Source: Hordeum vulgare subsp. vulgare (lineage: Eukaryota; Streptophyta; Magnoliopsida; Poales; Poaceae). From it: 64,000 nucleotides of DNA. Under the pieces are notes generated by a model. It made no database searches and was not told the DNA's origin. It saw only the letters and a list, made by a program, of their open reading frames with translations. How positions within the stretch are numbered: position 1 is the first letter of the stretch; each line of letters starts with the position of its first letter. This document shows, piece by piece, positions 10,920 to 21,775 of this stretch. The stretch is taken from NCBI RefSeq assembly GCF_904849725.1, contig NC_058523.1, positions 167,816,689 to 167,880,688 of the forward strand, in the 5' to 3' direction. The translations under genes and the position numbers were made by a program.

Positions 10920-12139
10920 TGTTAGAACATTATGCCCCCATGTTTCGTTTTGGTAATTGATGGCGATCTCTATGGACTAATGGTTTCCTTGGGTTATATT
11001 CGAAGCATTTGTCCATAGGCATTTTTGAAGTCCATTTATTGGTTTTAAGGAGTTTATGAGATGACCAAGGTGGTATTCAAGGATTTATCCAAATATTGGT
11101 CATGTGAGAGTTGAGATTATCGCAAGGATGCCTTGAAGAAGATGACTGTGGGAGCATTCATGTTTACCTTCAAGACATCATCTTTCTGAAGAGAGAAGAT
11201 AGGTCTCAAGGTTGATCAAGACTAAGTCAAAGAGTGAATCAAGTTGATCAACACACAAAGCGTACACAATGTACTGGATCAAGTGATCACATGGTATGTT
11301 AAAAATTGTTCATTACACTTTGTGTACTAACCCATGGTCTACGTGAGAGTTGTATGTGGGGTTAGGTATGTGTCTATGGGCTTGCGTCAAGAGAAGATCT
11401 CATACAACCCATGGGGAATGACATCAAGTGGTGATGGTCACCAAGTTTTCGATGTACAAGTTTAAGTGGAGCATCACAAAGAGATCATGCTTGTAGCTTT
11501 TCGTCCATTGTGGTGACAACGGACTTGTGAAGATGTATCGAGGAGTGGCTCACCCATAGTGAAGTATGGGGGAGCAATCTTCTAGTCTTCATCGAACCGA
11601 CGCAATAAGAAAGGTGGTCCATCTTGAGGAGGACAAGATCGTCATCATCTAGCTCAAGTGGACTATGCGCAAGGCAAAGTTTTGCCCTTGATAGGTTTTC
11701 TATTTTACCGGTCTCATGGTGGTAATTGGGAGACTGGGTTATAGGATCGATAGTCGTACTATCAAGGGGAGCTCTCGAGTGAGTAGATTGATCATATCAT
11801 TCGTTCAACGCTCAGACCATTGTATTCTTGGCATCATCATATTTATTGGTTCTTGTTTGGCTTTACGCTACGAGAGTTTTGGAGCTTATGGTCTTCATCG
11901 TGATAAGCTCAAGTTCATCGAAAATGGATTTCGTATGCATCATCTTTGTGTTTTTGGTGTTGGAGATTTTGCCAGATCATATTTGGGAAGGTCATCTTCC
12001 TTATCATAGTGACATCTATTCTCCATCGCTTGTTCTTAATATAATCATTGCCGTATGGTATCCAACAAGCTTGACTTTGCTTCAATTCGGAGCTCGTATG
12101 TGAAAGTTATGGCAGTTCTAGTGTGAGGGCAGCTTTACC

Positions 12140-12510
12140 GATGTGTTCACGCGGTAAGACCGCTCTGTATCATGGTAGTTCCGCTTAGGCGGTACTTCCG
12201 TTGTGTACTACCGTTGCTACTTTCGCTTATATTTTGCAGATCACTCCTTCTAGCGGTAGTAGAACGACAATTATGGGCGGTAGTACCGCTCCCTATGGAA
12301 GTACCGTGTTGCCCCACTCTACTACCGCGGTTTCACCCACACTTGCTACTCCTAGCGGAAGTACCACGTGTGGGTGCGGTAGTTCCGCTCCGGCGGCACT
12401 ACCGCCTCAAGGTTTCTCCCTTTTGCATGCTTTTCCCTAGAACTACTACACTAAGCGGTAGTACCGCTCAACCAAGCAGTAGTACCACTTGTGCACAACC
12501 AGTGCGCATA
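12140..12510. repeat. Cluster of GCGGTAGTACCGC-type palindromes
   Basis: Within the solo LTR, units built from GGTAGTACCG, GGTAGTTCCGC and GGAAGTACC recur many times in both orientations. Perfect short palindromes such as GCGGTAGTACCGC stand out at about 12277-12289 and 12454-12466. The tract could form local hairpins. Confidence 0.75.
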
Positions 12511-13069
12511 ACGGTTGGATTTGGGGAGACCTATTTAAGGGGGTCTTCTTCCCCAATGGTTTTTAATATTTTGAGCTCATGTTTTCCCCCATTGTTGACC
12601 TTCTTCGAGCTTGCTATCTCTCAATCCCTCCAATGATTCTTGCTATTTCTTGAGGGAAAAGAGAGAGGAGATCTAGATCCACATTTCCACCAATCACTTT
12701 CTCCTCTATGTGAGGGGAACCCCTTGGATCTAGATCTTGGAGTTCTTTGTGTTCTCTTTTTTGTTCTTCCTCTCATTTTCCTCCATAGCATTAATTGTTG
12801 CGGTGGGATTTGGAAGAGAAGGACTTGGGCACTCTGTGTGCCCTTGCCATTACATTTGGTGCATAGGTTTGAGTTATCCACGGTGATACATGGAAGTGAA
12901 GTTTGAGAGGCTTATTACTCCTGGGTGTTTGAGCACCCTAGAGCTTGTGCCTCTTCGGTGCTTTGGCACCCTAGACGGTTGGTGGTGCCTCAGAGCTCGA
13001 TCATTATGATGTAAAGCTTCAGGCAAGCGTCAGGGTCTCCAATTAGGTTGTGGAAGATTGCCCCGAGCA

Positions 13070-13190
13070 ATTTGTACGGGTTCTGGTGACCGCCCCCAAG
13101 GGTTGCCAAATTATACGGGTCCGGTGACCACCCCCAAGGGTTGCCCTTTGTATGGGTTTGATGACCGCCCTCAAGGGTCCCTTAGTGGAA
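13070..13190 (+). repeat. Threefold imperfect tandem repeat of about 50 bp
   Basis: Units of the form TACGGGT..GGTGACC.CCCCCAAGGGTTGCC occur three times in a row near the end of the solo LTR. The third copy is more diverged (GATGACCGCCCTCAAGGG). Confidence 0.7.
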
Positions 13191-13613
13191 TCACGACATC
13201 TTTGCATCGTGCGAGGGTGTGAGGAGATTATGGTGGCCCTAGTGGCTTCTTGGGGAGAATTGTGCCTCCACACCACTCCAAACGAAGATTACCATCCGCA
13301 AGGGTGTGAACTTCGGGATACATCATCGTCTCCTCATGCCTCGATTTTCTCTTACCCAAGCCCTTTACTTATGCAGTTTACTTTGTGATAGCCATATTGT
13401 GTCTTTTTTATATATCTTGTTATCACTTAATTATTTATCTTGCTTATCACAAGTTGTTGGTGCACATAGATGAGCCTAGTTGTTTTAGGTTTTGTGCTTG
13501 ACTAATTAAATGCTACTTTTATTCCACATTTGTGCAAGCCTAAATCGTAATTATTTTAAAGCGCCTATTCATCACCCCTCCCACCACCTCTAGGCATCAT
13601 CCACGTCATTTCA

Positions 13614-15098
13614 GTGGTCCACCTGCTCGAACATGCTTGCCACTTTAGGCCACGCGAGATGACACTACCCTTGAGCTCGACACGATTACATATAATAGTG
13701 GGGGCCTTTTGGCAAAATGTGCATCCGACAGATTAGGGTGATGGTGGTACGTACACCAGAACAATCCAGCATACACAAGACCGTAGGAGGGCCACATATG
13801 TTATGTATCTTCGTATTTGAGGAGCTAAAGGGCATTTCCAATAGCAACTCGCAAATTTCCTCCGCATCTGACCGCGGATAGGGAGGGCCAGTCCACGGAC
13901 ACGGATGCAGGAGAACAACATCCAATCATAATCGCATACATTTCAGCCCGCATTTTAACAAATCAGACGAAATTCATGCAAACCGGATGATATTCATCAA
14001 AGTTCGGATAGGAAATAGCACAAATCATCCATATCATACCATGCAAATTAAATCTAGTACAACAACTTCTCAAATTAAGCACATGCCCAACAAGTTTTTG
14101 ATCAAGGGCTCAGCCCCCCCCCCCACACACACACACATACTATCCCTTCAGCTTCATCCAACGGTGCATGCACGTAAATGGTCGCCCTCTTTCCTGTGAT
14201 ACACCACGGTAGCGTGTGCGAGCTAAATATAATGTGTAAACCAACATTGAGTGAATGGATCAATAACAAGTTGAGCAAGAAGAATAAAAAAAACTTATGA
14301 TCCTGTCCTCTATCGCATGCAATGGCCACATTGCACGAACCACGTCACAAAACTTGATGACACTGATCTGGATTGTGTGCTAGCGATACGACAAGAACTT
14401 CACATTGCGTGGTTAAGTGATGTACATGCCATAGGGCGCAATGTGTTTTTGTGCGTGAAACATTTCGTGCACTTGCTGCCAGGAGGGCTCCCCTCTGGTC
14501 CTAGCCCTCCTCTGGTCCTGCCTGCAAAATACACGTATGTGATCAGCCGTGACGGCAAGTGGGCTCGTTGGTACTGGTTGCGAACGTACGGCAATGCCTC
14601 TCTGACAGACTGAGATGTACAAGGAGTAGCAGCAGTGAAGGTGAAAGATGAAAAGCAAGAGGTAAAAAAGACCCACTCGTCGGAGTATTGGATAGGGATG
14701 TTTCTGGTGTCCGGACTCCCGTAAAGCTTTCCCATTTTTATTTTTAATTTACGGAAAAAACCAGCGTCCGGACGGCTCTGTCGACCAATACAAAACCACA
14801 TTAGATGGCTTTCGTGGTCCGGACAGATGCTGCCCTAGTGCAGCATTTCTCAACCTCCGGAACAGTTGTGATACGTGCCAGCAAGTTCGAGGACGAAACT
14901 TGTAATTTTCTCCTAAGGCCTCCTGAGGAGGTACGGCTCAAACGCTTCGATCAGAAGAAATTATTTTACAAGGCCACAGGGTTCTCATTCAAGCCAAAAT
15001 GTTAAAGCATAGAGGCGCACACAAGATGCTATTCCTAGGCACAGTCAAAGGAAAAAAGGAAAACGAGTGCGAAGTAAAGGAGTCTGGCAGCTCTTGGC
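13614..15098. other. Downstream flank of TIC21, non-coding
   Basis: This 1.5-kb stretch lies between the solo LTR and the TIC21 stop codon. No exon or transposon protein was recognised. It contains a C-run plus CA microsatellite (14114-14137) and several GTCCGGAC palindromes (about 14715, 14766 and 14818). A stretch around 13828-14110 opens GGGCATTTCCAATAGC, like some Harbinger-type MITEs, but I found no matching inverted end. The part nearest 15098 should include the TIC21 3' UTR. Confidence 0.5.
14114..14137. repeat. Poly-C and CA microsatellite
   Basis: Eleven C residues run into about seven CA units. Confidence 0.9.
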
Positions 15099-18094
15099 TC
15101 ATGTTGCAGCAGGTTCCGTCGGGGGGATTGACACGGAACGGAGCAGCTCCAGGGAAGTTGCCAGCCCTAGGAAATGCGACAGTATGGTGTTCGCTGAAGC
15201 CTGCGCACGGTGAGGATAAAATACGTTAGATTCTAACTCGTCACCGTTCACTGATACTGATGAGTTCTCAGCGATGAAGCCTTCAAGAAATTCAACTTCC
15301 AGCATAAGCAATTTAACGTTAGCAACTCTGGTTTCAACTCACAGTTTCTTCTCTCGCAATTAGAAATTTCGAACCAACTCGTAAGCATTTTTCCTAGATA
15401 CTTGGATAGAAACAAAAAGTATTGGCTAGTACTGTACTACTCCCTCCGTCCCATAATATTAAAACGTTTATTAAACTAAAACAGTTTAAAAATGTTCTTA
15501 TATTATGGGACGGAGGAGGGAGTACTAGTTAAGGCTCACTTTGCAGTTGATGAAATGTGTTATGTTGTGCTTATTTTAAAATCTGCTGTGAAAAGTTTGA
15601 CACAAAAGTCCGCAACAGCGGGTCAAACAAACACTAAAATAGGGGAAAATGGGTGGGGTGAATAGGATTGTGTGAATCCACCGCAAAACGCCAAACACAG
15701 CGTAAGTTTGGAATCCACAAAACTTGTTACTGAATGTTAACTGTATTGGTTATTTACACAATTTTACAGGCAAAGTTTGGAGGATCTGAAGGTATGCATT
15801 CAGATTGTGCGCTATGAAACTATAGCTATAACTATATAATTACCACAATCTGAATAATAACTATATAAGTACCACAGACAGGCCAGGACTATGACAGTAC
15901 AGATTTTGTCCTAGACAAATTACCCGAAGCAGATGATAATGTATAGAATCGTTGTGCCTCGCTACCCAATGGCTTATCAAAACTTGCAATTACAATCAGG
16001 CTTATGGGTCTTGCTATTTTTACATGAAGCTCAACAGTTTATGATATTGATTGTAGTGTAATGTTTGGCATCAAAATTCATATTACATATAGAAGAATGC
16101 ACTTCCAGAGTTTATACAAACATAATAAATAAGTAATCAAATACCTGAACCAGGAATACATCTAGAGCCAAAACAGGACTTTGACCAGCGGAAGTTGTCT
16201 GATAATAGGGGACTGCAGAGGTAGTAAGGGCTTTTGCTACCAAAGCACCAACAAGTGCCTGCATACCGAGAACAGCTGCGCCCATCCCAAGAATATTGAG
16301 CACAATGCCATTTTTCAGACTTTTAATCACATCAGCCCGTGGAGGAGCCTGGAAATCAGCCCAAAGTTTAATATACTAATCTGAATGCAAATCATATCTG
16401 AAGTATATCTTCTCATGCATAAAACAAAATAAGCAGATGTGAGTTATCTTTGCGCTGCCATTTAAATGTGTAAAAAATCAGTTCAACTCTCAGATGGTAC
16501 ACAAGATGAGCCACAGGCAGTGGAGAAGGTTATGATTTTCTGATATGAAAAAAGAAACATTTATTTTGCTGGTAACAATGTAAAATAGGTGGTCAAGAAA
16601 GAGAGTACCTTTGCGGGTGCGCTTGCTGTTTTCCGTAGTCTTTCAGACAGACGGATGTAACCAAATGACCAGAAGACTGAGATAAAAGCTGCAGCAACAC
16701 CAGCAGCAGTTGTGTAGAATGTAAAGGGCGATGTAACCTTCCCAGTAACAACTGTGGAGAATGACAAAATTCCAGCAGAAACAAACGTGCACACCAACTG
16801 GGACCAGAACCCTAGGGTACCCAAGTTCTTGAAATACCTTGCTGTTTTCTCTAGTCTCTTGATAACCTGTCCATTCAGTCATTGAGAAAGAATGAAGATA
16901 TATGCTTCAGTCATGGTACATGTCTTAAACTAGTACTTAAAGATAATCAATTGATATGCAATATAATTTTAACTATGTGAATAGACAGCCTAATTCAAAG
17001 CTAACAACGTCACACAGGTTAATCATCCTAATATAACACATACAGCTGTGAAAAGAAGAACATTGTAACAATGTGGCAATTCAAAAACGCTGTGTCACTT
17101 TTTATAGGTAAGAGAGTTTAACCAGAAGATATGAGATCCTAAGGATGAACAGGTCATGACCGAGGAGCGCTATATTTATTAACCCTATGCCTCACTGTCA
17201 TTTTTCAATCTATATGCAACAGATGCGACATACAGATGCACACTAGCAAAATAACAAACAGACAATTTTGTGCCATCAACTATCACAGGAAAACAAAACC
17301 AGAACACCATGAAATGCCTAGTGAGGACAGTGGTTCTATTGGTAAGACCCAAACCTGATAAGGTAAGTTTACCTGTAATTAAACAGTTAAGCACACTGGC
17401 GAAATCACCAACGCACTATTTTGTGCCTCTCAACTATCACATCAAAACGAAACCAGCAGGCACACCATGAAATGCTCAGTGAGGAGAGGTTCTATCAACA
17501 AGATCCAAACCTGAAATAGCTATCTAGGGTCTCTTTAGCGTTCAGTTATCGTTACATTTCAGCAATTCCCCTGTACTAGAGATATATCAGATACGAATCA
17601 CTTAATTTCCTAAACCCTAAACACCATCACGCCGAGTGCATTATCCTAAGACAAGCAACCATCACATGGTCCAACAGTACATACCTCATTAGTCACTCTA
17701 AAATACATAAACCTAAAATTTCCATACAGATTCCCAAACATAATCTTTCTCGAGAAAGCAGGATAAGAACCCTACTACACACGCAGGCCAAGTACCGGAC
17801 GTCGATAGATCAAACGGGATAAAATTAGGGAAGCACCTGCTCGAGCTTGGCACGCTCAATTGTCTGCTCGGTAGGGGGAGGCGTCGGGAAGAGAGGGCCC
17901 GCCGAAGACGAGGACGCCGCCGCCGCCGCAGCAGTGAGGCGCCGCGGAGCGGCTTCGCCGCCCCCGAAGCAGAGGCGCCCAGTAGGGAGGATAGCTCCGT
18001 TGAGGGGATGGCTGGCGAGCGACGGAACAGCGGGAAGCGCCCGCTGCCGGAGCAGCGGCGGCGGCAGCCGCGATGGGAGTAGGAGCGCCTGCAT
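15099..18094 (-). CDS. TIC21: TIC21/PIC1, chloroplast inner-envelope protein, four exons
   Basis: Coding exons on the minus strand are 18094-17837, 16866-16609, 16348-16145 and 15200-15099 (258, 258, 204 and 102 bp), joining to 273 residues plus stop. Every intron has GT-AG ends and all junctions are phase 0. The start is the ATG at 18094, opening MQALLLPSRLPP. Residues 1 to about 65 are rich in Ala, Ser, Pro and Arg, like a chloroplast transit peptide. Four hydrophobic segments follow, including GTLGFWSQLV.., TAAGVAAAFISVFWSFGYI, NILGMGAAVLGMQALVGALV and SPVLALDVFLVQASANT. These match the Arabidopsis TIC21/PIC1/CIA5 family, an inner-envelope protein described both as a protein-import component and as an iron permease. 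The Arabidopsis protein is slightly longer, mainly in the transit peptide. No stop or frameshift was seen, so it is probably functional. It is the only ordinary gene in the window. Confidence 0.93.
15440..15522. mobile_element. Stowaway-type MITE in TIC21 intron 3
   Basis: The 83-bp element starts CTCCCTCCGTCCCATAATAT and ends with the inverted complement (ATTATGGGACGGAGGAGGGAG, carrying a 3-bp insertion). TA dinucleotides flank it at 15438-15439 and 15523-15524. This is the standard Tc1/Mariner Stowaway pattern of grasses. It lies well inside the 944-bp intron, away from the splice sites. Confidence 0.9.
17265..17518. repeat. Imperfect tandem duplication in TIC21 intron 1
   Basis: A segment starting ATTTTGTGCC at 17265 recurs at 17418, a spacing of 153 bp. 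Both copies contain AACTATCACA, CACCATGAAATGC and CCAAACCTGA. The copies differ by several substitutions and small indels. Confidence 0.8.
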
Positions 18095-18292
18095 TTTGGT
18101 GGTTGCGATGCTACTCGCCCGTTGTGCAGCAGCCGTGCTCGCCGTTGTCTTTTCCTGCGGAAGTTTAGCCTGAAGCACCCTCTGGTTTGTGTATTTTCGT
18201 TGGGCATTGCAGCTCCCACGTTTGAGCACCTTGTATCAAACATAACAAAATTCCAATTGTTTTTTCTTTTTATGTGTGGGACCTATGATCTA
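18095..18292 (-). promoter_or_regulatory. 5' UTR and proximal promoter region of TIC21
   Basis: This is the region immediately upstream of the TIC21 start. No convincing TATA box was found. The plus-strand ORF at 18122-18484 that crosses it has no homology signal and looks accidental. A MITE bounds the region upstream. Confidence 0.4.
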
Positions 18293-18359
18293 CTCCCTCT
18301 GTATCAAAATAATTGTAGACTAATTCTCTTCAACTATAATTATATTGGTACGGAAGAAG
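18293..18359. mobile_element. Degenerate Stowaway-type MITE upstream of TIC21
   Basis: The 67-bp element has ends CTCCCTCTGTATCAAAATAA and TTATATTGGTACGGAAGAAG, which are approximate inverted complements, with TA on both sides (18291-18292 and 18360-18361). It lies about 200 bp before the TIC21 start codon. Confidence 0.8.
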
Positions 18360-18361
18360 TA

Positions 18362-18737
18362 TTGATCAAATGTCAAGATGGCCAGATAGTACAAAGAACA
18401 TCAGAAATAAAAAACTACATCTCGCTTTATAGACTACCTAACAAAGAATATAAGCAATGGATTGCCCCTTCTTTTCGGAGTTAAACAAACCTTATTGTAG
18501 AAGACAGTCGAGAAGTTGTCGTGTCAATGCCCTATAGGACTAGGTCACATAAACAACAACAACCGTTGATGAAGAGAAGCGTAGATGTAGACACACAAAC
18601 GCACACAAACAAAGACAAGATCCACGTGGATCCACCAAGATGGTTGGTCAGGTGAGTAACAAGAGCGACACAGTCGAAGACAAAGATCTACCCCGATGTG
18701 AAGGTTGCGTCGAAGCCGATCCACACTTGATCTTAAC
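18362..18737. other. Unclassified spacer
   Basis: Nothing coding was recognised between the MITE and the orphan LTR. Confidence 0.4.
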
Positions 18738-19188
18738 TGTTAGCCGAGTGTTCGCTTATGGGGTCATGTACCGAGGGTGACAAACGACGAGGAGCCCGAC
18801 CTCGTACAAGACACGGGCCCCACTAGGCCCGAGGCGAAGAGGAAACCGTAGGAGGCGGAACATGTTTGTGGTATCCAAAATAGGAGGTGTCGGCTCCCCA
18901 GAAGCATTTACAATGTAAACCCTAGACCTCTCATTCTATATAAAGGGAGGTCTATGGTACCCATTAGCATCTATCCACAAATAAAAAAACTCTCGGTAGC
19001 AATCTCATACACCATTGTAGCCCCTTGCGACGAGGTATCCCTCCATGATGAATAAGCAAAACCAGCAAGACGTAGGGTATTACTCTCCGGGGGCCCGAAC
19101 CTGGATAACCCCTTGTGTGACCTCCGATCCAAGACTTGCACTTGCTTTGGACTCCTACTAAGGGACGTGCCGGGATTTCGCTCCATCA
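18738..19188 (+). repeat. Orphan 451-bp LTR
   Basis: It opens TGTTAGCCGAGTGTTCGC, has a TATA box TATATAAA at 18937-18944 and ends ATTTCGCTCCATCA. A primer-binding-site-like TTGGCGCGCTAGGCATGG follows at 19190. This matches the layout of a 5' LTR from a Gypsy element that uses a TTGGCGCG primer site. No second LTR is present, so the element is truncated. Confidence 0.65.
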
Positions 19189-19549
19189 GTTGGCGCGCTA
19201 GGCATGGCCTGTGCCGGGTGGAGACCAATCTTGGATTGGATCTTTTTCTGCTTCCGACGACCTATCGTCGGGGGAGAGCCTGACATTTGGCTCCTTGACG
19301 TTCGCCAATGATGAGGCATGCCCGTTCGACATCAACCTACCGTCCAACCTCCTCAATCCAGGGCCTCCGAGAGGACCCCACAACAATCATGCTTTGTCAC
19401 GCAAACAGACACGTGTGAGGGACCCGACGGGCTCTACGAGCTATGTCTGTCCTACCTATAAGACAGAAGCTACACCAACAATTCACTAGGCCGCACTAGT
19501 CTGCGGCAGCTCCTGCCTCAACAAGGCGTCCAAAGACTACCATGTAGGT
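19189..19549 (+). mobile_element. Truncated 5' internal region behind the orphan LTR
   Basis: After the primer site a 92-codon ORF (19211-19489) could be the start of a gag, but no gag motif is visible. The element is cut off where an inverted Gypsy LTR fragment begins at about 19550. Confidence 0.45.
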
Positions 19550-19977
19550 AATAGTAGCAACAATAACGGTAAAAGTGATAGCAGTTTTGTAGCAGTTGTA
19601 ACAGCAGTAGCAACAGTAGTAACTTAGCAAGCACAATATGTGGAAAACTCATGGGCACTGGATCGGTGATATTGCTGGACAATATTCATCATATATCAGT
19701 CATAACATAGCGCAACACAGAAAGCTCACGTTCATCGATATAATGTAGGCATGTATTCCGTAAATAGTCATACGTGCTTATGGAAAAGAACTTGCATGAC
19801 ATCTTTTGTCCTACACTCCCGTGGCAGCGGGGTCCATAAGGAAACTAAGGGATATTAAGGCCTCCTTTTAATAGAGAACCGGAACAAAGCATTAATACAT
19901 AGTAAATACATGAACTCCTCATACTGCGGTAATCACCGAAAAGAATACCAATTATTTTCACTTTGGGGTATATGGAT
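19550..19977 (-). repeat. Inverted fragment of an Athila/Sabrina-type LTR
   Basis: The reverse complement matches about 840-1270 of the LTR at the left edge of the window. Shared landmarks include GGAGGCCTTAATATCCCTTAG and GACAAAAGATGTCATGCAAG. The WIS-like element at 19983 is inserted in it, so its remainder should lie beyond the right edge of the window. Confidence 0.8.
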
Positions 19978-19982
19978 CCTAA

Positions 19983-21761
19983 TGTTGGAAATATGCCCTA
20001 GAGGGAATAATAAACTGGTTATTATTATATTTCCTTGTTCATGATAATCGTTTATTATCCATGCTAGAATTGTATTGATTGGAAACTCAAATACATGTGT
20101 GGATACATAGACAACACAATGTCCCCAGTAAGCCTCTAAAGGACTAGCTCGTTGATCAAAGATGGTCAAGGTTTCCTGGCCATAGACATGAGTTGTCATT
20201 TGATAATGGGATCACGTCATTAGGAGAATGATGTGATGGACAAGACCCAAACTATGAACGTAGCATATGGTCGTGTCAGTTTATTCCTATTATTTTCTGC
20301 ATGTCAAGTATCTATTCCGATGACCACGAGTCGTGCAACTCACTGACACCGGAGGAATACCTTGAGTGTATCAAACGTCGCAACGTAACTGGGTGACTAT
20401 AAAGGTGCTATACAAGTACCTCTGAGGGTGTCTGTTGGGTTGGCATGGATCAAGACTGGGACTTGTCACTCCGTGCGACGGAGAGGTATCTCAGGGCCCA
20501 CTCAGTAATACAACATCACAACAAGTTTGCAAGCAATGTGACTAATGAGTTAGCCATGGGATCTTGTATTACGGAACGAGTAAAGAGACTTGCCGGTAAA
20601 GAGATTGAACTATGTATGCAGATACCGACGATCGAATCTCGGGCAAGTAACATACCGATGGACAAAGGGAACAATGTATGAGATAAACTGAATCCTTGAC
20701 ATAGAGGTTCAACTGAAAAAGATCTTCATGGAATATATAGGAACCAATATGGTCATCGAGGTCCCGTTATTGGGTATTGATCGGAGAGTGTCTCGGTCAT
20801 GTCTTCATAGTTCTCGAACCCGCATGGTCTGCACAATTAAGGTTCGGTGACGTTTCGGTATTATTGAGTTATGTGTGTTGGTGACCGAAGGTTGTTTGGA
20901 GTCCCGAATGAGATCTAGGGCATCACGAGGAGCTCCGGATCGGCCTGGAGGTAAAGATTTATATATAGGAAAGTTGTATTTCGGTTCCAGAAAGGTTTTG
21001 GGTATTTTCGATAGTGTACCGGGAGTGACGAATGGGTTCCAAGGGTCCAGCAGGAGGGTCCCACCCACCCCGGGGGAGTACATGAGCCCTAGAGGTGGCG
21101 CACTAGCCCCTGGTGGGCTGGGATGCTGACCCCATAAGGGTCCCATGCGCCCAAGAGGAAAAGGTGGAGGCTGGGAGGAGTCCTTGTTGGAGTAGGACTC
21201 CTCCCCCACGCCCACCTCCTTGTAGGAGGTGGACTCCACCTCCTTTGCTGGCGGCCAAAGGCCCTAGGGGAAACCCTACGGCGCCACCTCCCACCCCTTC
21301 CTCCTATATATAGTGGAGGTTTTGAGGGCAGCCACCACCGGAAAAGCCATGTGCTGCCCTCTCCTCTCTAGATTGTCTTCCTCCTCTAGATTAGTTCGGT
21401 AGAGCTCGGCGAAGCCCTGCCGGGTTAGTTCACCACCACGACATTGTGCTACTGGAGAACTCATCTACCTTTTCGCCCTCGCTTGCTGGATTAAGGAGGT
21501 GGAGATCATCATCGAGTTGTACGTGCGCTGAACACGGAGGTGTCGTCCGTTCGGCACTAGATCGTGATTGGATCGCGGGACGGCTTGCGATTTGGATCGC
21601 GAAGACGTTCGAGTACATCAACCGCATTTCTTAACGGTTCCCTTTTAGCGATCTACAAAGGTATGTGGATTCGATCTCTCCTCTCGTAGATGCTCACCAG
21701 CAGGGATAGATCGTGTATATACGTAGGATTTTTTTTGTTTCTCATGCAACGTTCCCCAACA
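19983..21761 (+). repeat. 5' LTR of the WIS/BARE-like element
   Basis: The 1,779-bp LTR runs from TGTTGGAAATATGCCC to GTTCCCCAACA, with a TATA box at 21305-21312. It shares the general plan of the Angela LTRs but differs at many positions. Confidence 0.9.
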
Positions 21762-21762
21762 G

Positions 21763-21775
21763 TGGCATCATGAGC
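21763..21775 (+). other. Primer-binding site, WIS/BARE-like element
   Basis: TGGCATCATGAGC, identical to the Angela copies, starts two bases after the LTR. Confidence 0.8.

Larger units (their letters stand above)
10920..13613 (+). mobile_element. Solo LTR, 2.7 kb, family not identified
   Basis: The sequence opens TGTTAGAACATTATGCC and ends CATCCACGTCATTTCA. GTGGT flanks it on both sides (10915-10919 and 13614-13618). There is no internal region, so it is a solo LTR left by recombination between the two LTRs of a full element. It carries a palindrome-rich tract (about 12140-12510) and a threefold tandem repeat (about 13070-13190). Small ORFs inside (for example 11716-12009 and 12172-12636) show no domain and are not called as genes. 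Confidence 0.85.

Noticed and set aside
13828..14110. Possible Harbinger-type MITE beginning GGGCATTTCCAATAGC
   Set aside because: I could not find the matching inverted terminus or a 3-bp target duplication, so it is only mentioned in the flank description.
17847..18173. A 108-codon plus-strand ORF over TIC21 exon 1
   Set aside because: It is antisense to a confidently assigned exon. The Ala/Arg-rich composition mirrors the GC-rich transit-peptide sequence.
18122..18484. A 120-codon plus-strand ORF overlapping the 5' end of TIC21 and a MITE
   Set aside because: It runs through a transposon and antisense to the transit peptide and 5' UTR, with no family resemblance.
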